NCBI RefSeq assembly: GCF_050916235.1
Contig: NZ_CP104854.1
Span: 1,054,001 to 1,118,000 of the forward strand
DNA from: Maridesulfovibrio sp050916235
GTDB lineage: Bacteria; Desulfobacterota; Desulfovibrionia; Desulfovibrionales; Desulfovibrionaceae
Length of the DNA: 64,000 nucleotides
Direction: 5' to 3'
Part shown: positions 15,594 to 23,290 of the stretch, piece by piece
How positions within the stretch are numbered: position 1 is the stretch's first letter
How the letters are laid out: every line of letters starts with the position of its first letter
The notes under the pieces: generated by a model
Told to the model about the DNA's origin: nothing
Seen by the model: the letters and a program-made list of their open reading frames with translations, nothing else
Database searches by the model: none
Translations under genes and position numbers: made by a program

Positions 15594-18071
15594 CTAGTCT
15601 TCCAGTTCGCGGGCCAGAGCTGCAATCTCCTCACGGATGATACGGGCAGCTTCGGCGGGAACTGCTCTTTCGAGCTTATCAGTAAGAACGTCATCAATAG
15701 TGGACTTGAAGGACTCTTCGATTTCCTTCTTCATCTCGTCGATTTTTTCAACCAGACGCGGTGCGAGATAGTCCTCAATATCCTCGGTCAGACGGGTCTT
15801 GATCCGGTAGAACGCCGGGGAATCTGGATCAAGTTCCTTTTCAAGAACCTTACCCACGAGTTCCTCGATATCAGGTGCGGATTCGAGCCGTTCTTCAAGG
15901 GCTGCAATTCTGGGCTCATGATCAGGAAGCGCTTCGATACGAGATTCAACCCCTGCCAGTCTCGGCTCATGATCCGGCATTTCCGCAATACGGGATTCAA
16001 GTCCGGAAAGCCTTGGTTCGTGGTCAGGAAGCTGTTCAAGACGGGACTCAATATCACCGATCCTGGGTTCAAGATCAGGGGCTTCATCCAGCCGTCCTTC
16101 AAGATCGGCAACACGTGCTTCAGATTCTGAAGAAACACCGTCAATACGTTCTTCGAGAGCGGCAACACGCGGCTCCATATCCGGAGTTTCCTTCAAGCGG
16201 TCCTCCATAGAAGAAATACGAGCTTCAGAATCAGCCTGAATTTCCCTCAGTCCCAGTTGAATACGCTCCTCCACCCTGTTCTGCACATCATTTGCGGCAA
16301 TTGCTGCAACTGAAAGAACTGCGACGGAATCAGGTTTGAGGGCTTCACTCAATTTCTGGTTCACTGCGGAATCAACATCAACTCCCTGCTGAAGACGCTC
16401 TTCGAGAATCTGCAGGTTTTCGTTAAGAGCTGCAACAGAGGCTTCAAGCGTAGCAACCTGAGCCACGCGCTCGGCAGCAGCTTCAAGAGCCGACTCAAGC
16501 GAGGCAATACGTTCGGTTGCCTCATTCAATGAAATTTCAAGACCCTCTGCACGCTTGGCGGCAGCAGCAGCCTTCTCCTCCATACCTGCGATGATGTCTT
16601 CCTGACCGGAAACTTCTGCCTCCCCGGCGTGGGCCTCAATCATTGCGTCCACATCAGGCATTCTGGATTCAAGCAGATCAAGGCGATCAATCAGTTCTTC
16701 AATGCGGGCGGAATTTATGGCAACATCCTGCATTTCCGCTTCACAGACAGACTCACTGACTTCTTCATCTTCAGTTTCAAATTCCGAGAAATCTATTTCG
16801 GTGTCCTCAAGCAGTTCTCCGAGATCGATATCATCATCATCAAGGCCGAGATCCTCATCGTCAACAAGCTCCAGATCGCCCGCAAAATCAACTACGGGTT
16901 CAACAACAACTTCAGCCGAGGCATCAACAACATCCTCAACAATTTCAGGCTCGACCTCAATTGCATCTTCCTCTGCAGCGGCTTCGACCAACTCGGCATC
17001 AACCGGCTCGGCAACAGCTTCCGGAGCGACAGGTTCAACATCAAGGACAGCTTCCTCAAGCGGCTCAAGACCTTCTTCCGTTATCTCAATCTCTTCGTGC
17101 TCATCTCCGAGAAGACCTTCGATATCCTCGTCAGCCAGAACATCTTCACCGATGTTCACCAGATCGACTTCATCCTCGACCGTTCCGAGCAGATTGTCGA
17201 GTTCATCCATGTCATCGCTTTGCGGTTCATCAAGAAGCTTGTCGAGGTCTTCAACCTCGGTATCGCCATCAAAAAATTCTTCAAGATCTCCTTCGTCCAA
17301 GGGCAGAGTTGCCTCTCCACCGAGATCATCTATAAGTCCGTCCAGACCATCGGCATCAAGTTCACCGCCATCTGAATCGGAAACAGCTAGCAGATCGGCT
17401 TCTCCAAGATCGAAATCAATGTCATCACCGTCATCGGTGTCATCTGTGTCAGCCAGTTCTACAGGGGAATCATCAAGAGAAATTTCGGGAAGATTGTCCA
17501 GAACGTCCGCATCATCTGCGTCATCTGAGAATTCACCCAGATCAATGGCATCTGTCTCGTCTTCTTCCGCCATATCATCGAGGATCAGGTCGGCATCAAG
17601 CCCGTCTTCAAGGATGTCATCCAGAACAAGTGCACCCTCGTCTTCGTCATCCACGACGTCGTCGAGCTCAAGCAGCTCATCATCCACGACTATATCATCA
17701 AGAACAAGGGCGTCATCTTCATCATCAGCAACATCATCAAGAACCAGCAGATCGTCATCGCCGGACTCTCCGACAACGTCATCAAGGTCAATCAGATCAT
17801 CACCGGATTCGTCTTCCACGACATCGTCGAGAACAAGAAGATCCTCTCCGTCCTCCACAACATCATCAAGAACCAGCATCTCGTCGCCATCCTCTTCAGC
17901 AACAAGCTCAGGCTCTTCAAGTTCCAGATCTTCAGAAAAAAGGTCTTCAAGCTCTTTCTCAAAGCTTGCGTCAAGATCATCGGCTGCTGAAGCACCGCCA
18001 AGTTCTTCAGCTACATCACCGAGGTCTATAACCTCTTCCTTACCCTGTTTTTCCGGCGAATCCGGGGTCAT
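15594..18071 (-). CDS. Very acidic repeat and coiled-coil protein, function unknown
   Basis: I do not recognise this 825-residue protein. It has no signal peptide or membrane segment. Residues 1-440 are extremely rich in Asp and Glu. Eight copies of an L-x-L-D-D-V/I element, about 14 residues apart, lie at 65-170. Residues 460-720 are heptad-like coiled coil, including about six 17-residue repeats with core PDHEPR-L-x-G-L-E-S-R-I. The last 100 residues are helical and charged. A disordered acidic region plus a C-terminal helical oligomerisation region recalls the layout of pole-organising proteins such as PopZ, but this is an analogy only. The gene starts 24 nt downstream of the cytochrome c3 terminator, with AAGGGT before the ATG. 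Confidence 0.8.
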   Translation of the reverse strand: MTPDSPEKQGKEEVIDLGDVAEELGGASAADDLDASFEKELEDLFSEDLELEEPELVAEEDGDEMLVLDDVVEDGEDLLVLDDVVEDESGDDLIDLDDVVGESGDDDLLVLDDVADDEDDALVLDDIVVDDELLELDDVVDDEDEGALVLDDILEDGLDADLILDDMAEEDETDAIDLGEFSDDADDADVLDNLPEISLDDSPVELADTDDTDDGDDIDFDLGEADLLAVSDSDGGELDADGLDGLIDDLGGEATLPLDEGDLEEFFDGDTEVEDLDKLLDEPQSDDMDELDNLLGTVEDEVDLVNIGEDVLADEDIEGLLGDEHEEIEITEEGLEPLEEAVLDVEPVAPEAVAEPVDAELVEAAAEEDAIEVEPEIVEDVVDASAEVVVEPVVDFAGDLELVDDEDLGLDDDDIDLGELLEDTEIDFSEFETEDEEVSESVCEAEMQDVAINSARIEELIDRLDLLESRMPDVDAMIEAHAGEAEVSGQEDIIAGMEEKAAAAAKRAEGLEISLNEATERIASLESALEAAAERVAQVATLEASVAALNENLQILEERLQQGVDVDSAVNQKLSEALKPDSVAVLSVAAIAANDVQNRVEERIQLGLREIQADSEARISSMEDRLKETPDMEPRVAALEERIDGVSSESEARVADLEGRLDEAPDLEPRIGDIESRLEQLPDHEPRLSGLESRIAEMPDHEPRLAGVESRIEALPDHEPRIAALEERLESAPDIEELVGKVLEKELDPDSPAFYRIKTRLTEDIEDYLAPRLVEKIDEMKKEIEESFKSTIDDVLTDKLERAVPAEAARIIREEIAALARELED
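15880..16195 (-). repeat. Tandem 51-bp repeats encoding 17-residue coiled-coil units
   Basis: About six consecutive units encode variants of the element x-P-D-x-E-P-R-L-x-G-L-E-S-R-I-x-E. The three central units are nearly identical (LPDHEPRL, MPDHEPRL, LPDHEPRI). One unit is 18 residues long (SESEARVADLEGRLDE), which breaks the register. The units lie in the C-terminal half of the acidic protein. Confidence 0.75.
17562..17879 (-). repeat. Degenerate repeats encoding L-x-LDD elements
   Basis: Eight consecutive elements (LVLDDVVED, LVLDDVVED, LIDLDDVVG, LVLDDVADD, LVLDDIVVD, LELDDVVDD, LVLDDILED, LILDDMAEE) lie at residues 65-170 of the acidic protein. Each couples a short hydrophobic patch to an acidic linker, the pattern of a short linear motif present in several copies. 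Confidence 0.8.
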
Positions 18072-18094
18072 AAGCTACCCTTCCGTAAAAATTT

Positions 18095-18117
18095 AAAAAA
18101 GGGGGCCTGATGCCCCC
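18095..18117 (-). terminator. Terminator of the cytochrome c3 gene
   Basis: The stem GGGGGC/GCCCCC (18101-18106 with 18112-18117) is followed on the minus strand by six T residues and further AT-rich sequence. It lies about 25 nt after the cytochrome stop and 24 nt before the acidic protein's start. Confidence 0.88.
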
Positions 18118-18141
18118 TTCCATTCAAAACATCAAGAAGTC

Positions 18142-18543
18142 TTATTTCTTGGGGTGACAGTCGCCACACTTGGTGGGTCCGGTCTTTGCTTTGGCTTTGG
18201 TCATAGCCTTGTGGCAGCCGACGCAGCTTACTTCACTCTTAGCATGGAAAGCAGAGTAGAAAGAAGTGGGTTCTTTCTTGCCTTCCTTGGAGGTGTCTAC
18301 GTGACAACCTTCAGAGGCACAGCTCTTGATTTCGCCTTTACCGTCCCATTTGTGGTGGCATTTGACACAGTCAAGAGCAGCATGTCCCTTGTGAGAGAAG
18401 CTTACCGGACCTTTGGTCATTTTAGCGCCTGCAGGTGCTTTCAGAACCATGTCACCGGGAGCGTCAACAGCATACAGGCTGGGCAGAGCAAAAGCGCATA
18501 CCAGAGCAGCTGTCACCATGCAGATAAGCAGGGTCTTTTTCAT
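18142..18543 (-). CDS. Periplasmic tetraheme cytochrome c3
   Basis: The 133-residue protein has a Sec signal peptide (MKKTLLICMVTAALVCAFA) and four c-heme sites: CVKCH, the longer CASEGCH (CX4CH), CVGCH and CGDCH. Extra histidines (FSHKGH, CHHKWD, FHAK) are suited to bis-His ligation. This is the type I cytochrome c3 of sulfate reducers, which passes electrons between periplasmic hydrogenases or formate dehydrogenases and membrane complexes. GGAGG lies 9 nt before the ATG. It is monocistronic, judged by the strong terminator right after it. Confidence 0.95.
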   Translation of the reverse strand: MKKTLLICMVTAALVCAFALPSLYAVDAPGDMVLKAPAGAKMTKGPVSFSHKGHAALDCVKCHHKWDGKGEIKSCASEGCHVDTSKEGKKEPTSFYSAFHAKSEVSCVGCHKAMTKAKAKTGPTKCGDCHPKK

Positions 18544-18682
18544 CCTCAGTTCCTCCTTAGAATAACGTTAACCTAATTACAGTCTTCTTGTGGATTTAAT
18601 TTAGATAAAAAACCATGTCAAGCACGGTAGCAAAAAACCGTTTATTAAAATTAGCGGTATCAAATACTTATACGGCCCTGAA

Positions 18683-19522
18683 TCAGATGTCATACTTGTT
18701 TGCGTAGCCGCGCGGAGTAAGCATCTTCCCCCCAGCCGTGCGGGTGGATGAATTGCCAATTATCAGGACAGTTTGCATATCAACATCACTTTCATCAACA
18801 GCGCCCAGGGTGACCACCTGCACTTTCTGCCCATCCCTGTAGGCCCTGTTCACGATACCCACCGGAGTTTCCGGGCCACGGTAACGCCCCATGATTTCCA
18901 GTGCATCGCTTAAATGTCCTGACCTTTTTTTCGACCTGGGATTATAAATGGCCACCACAAAATCGGCAGATACAGCCGCTTCAAGCCGCTTTACAATCTT
19001 CTCCCACGGCGTGAGCAGATCGCTCAGGCTTACCGAAGCAAAATCGTGCATAAGGGGTGCCCCCAGTAGGGCTGCGGCAGCTGAGAAGGCCGGAATACCG
19101 GGAATAACTTCGAAATCGACCTGATCGAAAAGCCCTCCTGCCTCCAGCAGCTCCATTACAAGCCCGGCCATGGCATAAATACCGGGATCGCCGCTGCAGA
19201 CCATAACCACATTCCTTCCGGCACGGGCTGCTTCAACCGCCTTGCGGCAGCGTTCCACCTCGGCCATCATTCCGGTGGAAAGGACTTCACGTCCCGCAAG
19301 CAGTTCCTGCGGAACAAGCTCCACATAACCGGTGTACCCGACAAGAACATCTGACCCGGCAATAGCCTGCCGGGCCTGCGGGGCCAGCAGACATTCATCT
19401 CCGGGACCAAGCCCGACTACCCGGATACAACCCTTGCCAGAGCCGCTGTCACCCGCGCACTCTTTGTCTTGGGTATCAGTATTTCCGTTGCATTTGCCAA
19501 TTTCATTGCAGCCGCTTCGCAT
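18683..19522 (-). CDS. cobJ: Precorrin-3B/cobalt-factor III C17-methyltransferase
   Basis: This SAM-dependent methyltransferase contracts the corrin ring in cobalamin synthesis. The core starts at CIRVVGLGPGDE and includes VLVGYTGYVELVP, VMVCSGDPGIYAMA and VAIYNPRSKKR. The 279-residue frame has an extra 32-residue N-terminus with four cysteines (5, 11, 22, 32) that lies wholly inside the end of cbiG. No in-frame ATG, GTG or TTG occurs between that start and the conserved core, so the 106-nt overlap seems required. GGAG about 10 nt upstream supports ATG 19522. It follows cbiG in a minus-strand tetrapyrrole cluster. Confidence 0.9.
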   Translation of the reverse strand: MRSGCNEIGKCNGNTDTQDKECAGDSGSGKGCIRVVGLGPGDECLLAPQARQAIAGSDVLVGYTGYVELVPQELLAGREVLSTGMMAEVERCRKAVEAARAGRNVVMVCSGDPGIYAMAGLVMELLEAGGLFDQVDFEVIPGIPAFSAAAALLGAPLMHDFASVSLSDLLTPWEKIVKRLEAAVSADFVVAIYNPRSKKRSGHLSDALEIMGRYRGPETPVGIVNRAYRDGQKVQVVTLGAVDESDVDMQTVLIIGNSSTRTAGGKMLTPRGYANKYDI

Positions 19523-20448
19523 ACGCCGCCGACTCCCATATGTTTCATCACCATTCCGGAAGGATTGGCGACTTCAATTTCATCCAGTTCCGTAGCACTG
19601 AAAAATTTCAATTCAAGACCGAGCCTGACCGCCGCTTCAAGCATCCCGGCCTCATCCGCCTTGGCATCAATCGATCCCATGCAGCATAATGATTCCGGGG
19701 CAATGCGATACTTATCCAGCACCGCCCTTATCAGCTCCAGAATCTCATCCGCCGGGACACCGCGCCGGCAGCCGACTCCGAGGGTCAAGCAACGCGGATA
19801 AAGCGCAATCACCCTTTCCGGCAGGTCATGGATACGCCAATCCACGACAACACCGCAACGGGACGTCGACAAAACGCCTACACTTTCAATTCGATAAAAA
19901 AAATCTCCGGCATCCTCTAAGTCCAGAAAACCGCCCGGATCATAGACAGGCACCTTTTCGCCGTCCAGCAATGCTGAATTTATATGCTTGATTAAACTGA
20001 TATCATTTATGATCAACCCGTGTTTTCGGGCCAGCAGATCAATGGAGGGCACCCCGGCGCAATCCGTTGCGGTGGTGATAACCGGAGTTGCCCCGATCCT
20101 GTCCCCTATCAACCGTGCAAGCTCGTTAGCCCCGCCAAGATGTCCGGAAACAAGGCTGACCGCAAACTGCCCTTCCTGATCCAGTACAACCACAGCAGGG
20201 TCCTCAACCTTACTTTTGAGGTACGGGGCAATCATCCGGACAACAATCCCCGAAGCAGCAATAAAAATATGCCCCTCATAGGAATTAAATGTATCCGCAA
20301 CCAGATCGGACAGCGAAGAAAAAGGTATATCTTCTTCAGCTGCGTAACGCTGCAGCACAAAGGAATCGGCCCTGATCAGGCCGGAAATCTTCCTTCCAAG
20401 ATCAGCCCCTCTTGCGGTCAGGGCATATATGGCAGTTGTAGCAGGCAT
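19417..20448 (-). CDS. cbiG: Cobalt-precorrin 5A hydrolase
   Basis: CbiG opens the delta-lactone ring of cobalt-precorrin-5A in the anaerobic cobalamin route. The 343-residue protein shows the N-terminal pattern IFIAASGIVVRMIAPYL with VSGHLGGANELARLIG, and the C-terminal CobE-like part LGVGCRRGVPADEI with SIDAKADEAGMLEAA. CbiG marks the oxygen-independent pathway, in keeping with an anaerobe. The ATG has no clear Shine-Dalgarno sequence and lies 12 nt from a composite palindromic repeat that fills the gap to hemL. Its 3' end overlaps cobJ by 106 nt. Confidence 0.92.
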   Translation of the reverse strand: MPATTAIYALTARGADLGRKISGLIRADSFVLQRYAAEEDIPFSSLSDLVADTFNSYEGHIFIAASGIVVRMIAPYLKSKVEDPAVVVLDQEGQFAVSLVSGHLGGANELARLIGDRIGATPVITTATDCAGVPSIDLLARKHGLIINDISLIKHINSALLDGEKVPVYDPGGFLDLEDAGDFFYRIESVGVLSTSRCGVVVDWRIHDLPERVIALYPRCLTLGVGCRRGVPADEILELIRAVLDKYRIAPESLCCMGSIDAKADEAGMLEAAVRLGLELKFFSATELDEIEVANPSGMVMKHMGVGGVCEAAAMKLANATEILIPKTKSARVTAALARVVSG

Positions 20449-20460
20449 GAATGTGCCGTG

Positions 20461-20571
20461 AGGTTTTAAGGCGGACCGAGCGAAGCCCGCTGAAAGGTTT
20501 TGAAGGGAATGGGGTCCGGGGAAGGGGAAACTTTTGCAAAAGTGTCCCCTTCCCCGGCCGCCGAAGGCTTC
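20461..20571 (-). repeat. Composite palindromic intercistronic repeat, copy A
   Basis: This element fills the gap between hemL and cbiG. In minus-strand order it has a CTTCGGCGGC module and a 42-nt hairpin (20516-20557) with 13-bp arms and a central ACTTTT/AAAAGT. Next come CCC-ATTCCC, then CAAAACCTTTCAG, then GCTTCGCT. The same modules occur at 37441-37543 in the other orientation and partly at 37632-37680 and 48454-48500. The hairpin may also act as a terminator or mRNA stabiliser after hemL. Confidence 0.75.
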
Positions 20572-21840
20572 TTAGCCTTTAAAGCTTTTTACAGCTTCCA
20601 GAGTGGCTTCATAATCGGCTTCGCTGTGGGCGAAGGAGGTGAAGGTACACTCGAAGCTTGAGGGAGCGAGGTTCACGCCGTTGGCACGCATGTGACGGTA
20701 GAATCTGGAATAGAGTTCAGCATCGCCGGTCTTGGCGGACTCGAAATCGGTAACGGGCTGGTCGGTAAAGAACAGTGTGAAAATGGATGCAATATGATTC
20801 AGGGTTACCTTGAAACCGTTGGACTCAAGAGCGGCCTTCATATCCTGTGCAAGCTTGAGGGTACGGACTTCGAGAGCATCGTAGTCCTGCTGCTGCAGGG
20901 CGCGCAGGGTAGCAATACCGGCAGCCATGGCCACGGGGTTACCGGAAAGTGTTCCGGCCTGATAGACATCACCGCAGGGGGCGATGCGGCTCATGTACTC
21001 TTTCTTGCCGCCGTAGCAGCCCACCGGGAAACCGCCGCCGATGATCTTGCCGAGGGTGGTCAGGTCTGCTTCAACGTTGAAACGGGGACCTACTCCACCG
21101 GCAGTAACGCGGAAACCGGTGATTACTTCATCGAAAATAAGCAGTGCGCCGTACTCGTCACAAAGGGCGCGCAGACCTTCAAGAAATCCTTCTGCAGGCA
21201 GCACAAGCCCCATATTACCGGCAACCGGCTCGACGATGATGGCGGCAAGATTCTTGCATTCTTTCTCGAACACGGCCTTGACGGCCTCTAGATCATTGTA
21301 GGGAGCCAGCAGGGTATCCTTTACGGTTCCTTCGGGAACACCGGGAGTTCCTGGAATGGAGAAGGTCGCCAAACCGGAACCTGCGCTGGCGAGGAAGCAG
21401 TCGCTGTGGCCGTGATAGCAGCCTTCGAACTTGAGAACCTTGTCCCGTCCGGTCACACCACGGGCGAGACGCAGGGCGGACATGGTTGCCTCAGTGCCGG
21501 AGTTTACCATGCGTACCATCTCAATGGAAGGAACCATCTTGATGATCTCTTTTGCAAGGGCAACTTCTCCTGGGCAGGGAGCGCCGTAACTGGCACCGAG
21601 ATCCACAGCCTTGTGGGCTGCTTCCTTGATGTCTGCATAGCCGTGGCCGAGCATCATCGGCCCCCAGCTCATGACATAGTCGATAAGCTCCTGACCGTCC
21701 ACAGACCACATACGGCTGCCGTCTGCCTTTTCAATGAAAAGAGGATCGCAACCCACGGATTTGCAGGCACGCACAGGGCTGTTGACGCCGCCGGGCAGAA
21801 CTTCCTGCGCCTGCTGAAAAAGTTCGGAAGATGAAGTCAT
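20572..21840 (-). CDS. hemL: Glutamate-1-semialdehyde 2,1-aminomutase
   Basis: This PLP enzyme makes 5-aminolevulinate from glutamate-1-semialdehyde, the entry to tetrapyrroles by the C5 pathway. The 422-residue protein shows GGVNSPVRACKSVG, VNSGTEATMSALRLARG, FEGCYHGHSD, DEVITGFRV, and the PLP lysine in TTLGKIIGGGFPVG. It lies 69 nt downstream of the siroheme-decarboxylase-type gene on the same strand. That places early tetrapyrrole supply together with heme and cobalamin branches. Confidence 0.96.
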   Translation of the reverse strand: MTSSSELFQQAQEVLPGGVNSPVRACKSVGCDPLFIEKADGSRMWSVDGQELIDYVMSWGPMMLGHGYADIKEAAHKAVDLGASYGAPCPGEVALAKEIIKMVPSIEMVRMVNSGTEATMSALRLARGVTGRDKVLKFEGCYHGHSDCFLASAGSGLATFSIPGTPGVPEGTVKDTLLAPYNDLEAVKAVFEKECKNLAAIIVEPVAGNMGLVLPAEGFLEGLRALCDEYGALLIFDEVITGFRVTAGGVGPRFNVEADLTTLGKIIGGGFPVGCYGGKKEYMSRIAPCGDVYQAGTLSGNPVAMAAGIATLRALQQQDYDALEVRTLKLAQDMKAALESNGFKVTLNHIASIFTLFFTDQPVTDFESAKTGDAELYSRFYRHMRANGVNLAPSSFECTFTSFAHSEADYEATLEAVKSFKG

Positions 21841-21909
21841 TTTAAACTCCTTAAAAATTTAATGCCTGCTGGACTTTGCGGTGTCTGCGGGCTGATATTT
21901 GGTTTTATG

Positions 21910-22395
21910 CTATTTTTCCTCAAAGTAGACCATGGAGGTCTTCTTGAGTTCCTTGAGACTGCGCAGGATGCAGTTATCGGTGACACCGGTCTGCTTCTCA
22001 AGCTCATCGACAACTTTACGGTAATCATCCGGGCCCTTGCCGTGAATCATGGTGTAAAGATTGTACGGCCAGTCTTCATAAGTAAGACGCAGGTAGCAAT
22101 GGCTGATTTCGGGACGGGCAGCCATGAGTTCACCGACTTTTTCAGGTTCCTGATCTTCGGTGACACGCCAGGCCACCATGGCATTGGCACCGTAACCGGC
22201 TTTCTGATGCCGCAGCGTGGCACCGAAGCGGCGGATGATCCTGTCGCCCTTGAGTCTGCGCAGAAGATCCAGCACTTCCTGCTCTTCGCAACCGACCTGT
22301 TCAGCAATATCTGCATAAGGAGTGGCACTGCGGGAAAGATCGGTCCCTGCCAGAGCCAGAATATTATGTTCCAGTTCAGTAAATTTTTTTGCCAT
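21910..22395 (-). CDS. ahbB: Siroheme decarboxylase subunit (AhbB-like, Lrp/AsnC fold)
   Basis: The 161-residue protein looks like an Lrp/AsnC regulator, with an N-terminal helix-turn-helix (TPYADIAEQVGCEEQEVLDLLRRL as core). However, the RRFGATLRHQKAGYGANAMVAW and PEISHCYLR patterns are those of the siroheme decarboxylases AhbA/AhbB. These convert siroheme to didecarboxysiroheme in the alternative heme pathway of sulfate reducers and archaea. The version with GATLRHQ-AGY fits AhbB better than AhbA; that choice is from memory. Its place directly upstream of hemL supports a biosynthetic rather than regulatory role. The partner subunit and AhbC/AhbD are not in the window. Confidence 0.8.
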   Translation of the reverse strand: MAKKFTELEHNILALAGTDLSRSATPYADIAEQVGCEEQEVLDLLRRLKGDRIIRRFGATLRHQKAGYGANAMVAWRVTEDQEPEKVGELMAARPEISHCYLRLTYEDWPYNLYTMIHGKGPDDYRKVVDELEKQTGVTDNCILRSLKELKKTSMVYFEEK

Positions 22396-22561
22396 ATCCC
22401 ATCCTTGACTTCGACCGGAATAAAAAAGAACGGCCGGATTCGTTTTTGATCAGCCTGTAGATACCCGCATATCGTGTCATCCTCAAGCCCTGCGGCACAA
22501 ATAATTATTTTAGCACATATGTGCAGCCACAAAACCGAAAAGCAAAAAGAAGACGTGTTTT

Positions 22562-22575
22562 TTGACCTAAGTCAT
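22562..22575 (+). promoter_or_regulatory. FNR/CRP-type operator candidate upstream of the multiheme operon
   Basis: TTGAC-N4-GTCAT matches the dyad of the FNR/DNR/HcpR branch (TTGAT-N4-ATCAA) with few changes. It lies in the 307-bp divergent gap between ahbB and the NapC/NrfH-like gene. A weak TGATAT -10 box about 30 nt downstream would put the site near -40 of a plus-strand start, the usual activator position. This fits nitrosative or anaerobic control of the cytochrome pair. The rest of the gap shows no gene. Confidence 0.45.
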
Positions 22576-22702
22576 GGACTTGAACCCTTCGTTATGTGAT
22601 ATTCGCAATAGTATTAACTTTTTAAGGAGGTGTACGTTCAAATTTTATCAGTGGAATGAGGACATTAGAGATAACTCCTAACAGCATGGAGGTGACTGGA
22701 AT

Positions 22703-23272
22703 ATGCCGGTAAACCCTAAGAAGACAGGGGAAGGCGGATTCAGTCGCAGATGGCGTTGGGGAGTTGTATCGGGACTTCTGATTGCGGTGATTACGGTTCT
22801 GGCTTCAGGCTACATGGTGGATATCACAAATACGGATGTATTCTGCCAGACCTGCCACGCCATGAAACCGTTCCGGGCATCCTGGCAGAAATCCGTGCAT
22901 GGGGGGCAGAACCCTCAGGGCTTCGCAGCACAATGCGTAGACTGTCATCTGCCGCACGGCAGCTTTGTGGAATACCTGACCACAAAAGCCATTACCGGGA
23001 CCGGAGACGTGATTCAGAATCTCATCATCGACCCAGCCGAGTTCGACTGGGCCGCCAATGCAGAGAAGAACAGGTTGAAGTTCACTTATGACAACGCCTG
23101 CAGGCATTGCCATAAACACCTTGAACCGGTCGGTGTCAAACCGGGTGCTCTTCTCGCCCACCGGGCTTATCTCTACGGACAGACCGACAAGAAATGCGCA
23201 AGTTGTCACCCGCATGTCGGTCACAAAGACATGATTGAAATGGCCGATAAGTTTTTTAAAAAGGCCTTATGA
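22703..23272 (+). CDS. NapC/NrfH-family tetraheme quinol dehydrogenase
   Basis: The 189-residue protein is anchored by one N-terminal transmembrane helix (WGVVSGLLIAVITVLASGYM) and carries four c-heme sites: CQTCH followed by AMKPF, CVDCH, CRHCH and CASCH. The methionine shortly after the first site fits the unusual Met-ligated heme of NrfH. It should take electrons from menaquinol and hand them to the periplasmic octaheme protein encoded 18 nt downstream. It could be called nrfH or haoC; because the partner is not NrfA, I leave the symbol empty. GGAGGTG lies upstream of the ATG. Confidence 0.92.
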   Translation: MPVNPKKTGEGGFSRRWRWGVVSGLLIAVITVLASGYMVDITNTDVFCQTCHAMKPFRASWQKSVHGGQNPQGFAAQCVDCHLPHGSFVEYLTTKAITGTGDVIQNLIIDPAEFDWAANAEKNRLKFTYDNACRHCHKHLEPVGVKPGALLAHRAYLYGQTDKKCASCHPHVGHKDMIEMADKFFKKAL

Positions 23273-23290
23273 TTCCAACTGGGGGTAATC

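Noticed and set aside
16702..18096. Long open frame on the plus strand, Ser/Thr-rich, opposite the acidic repeat gene
   Set aside because: It is the antisense shadow of Asp/Glu codons (GAT/GAA read backwards give Ser-type codons) and has no ribosome site. The minus-strand gene has a proper start and terminator.
21910..22395. Plain Lrp/AsnC transcription regulator
   Set aside because: The helix-turn-helix start is misleading; the later motifs and the tetrapyrrole context fit siroheme decarboxylase.
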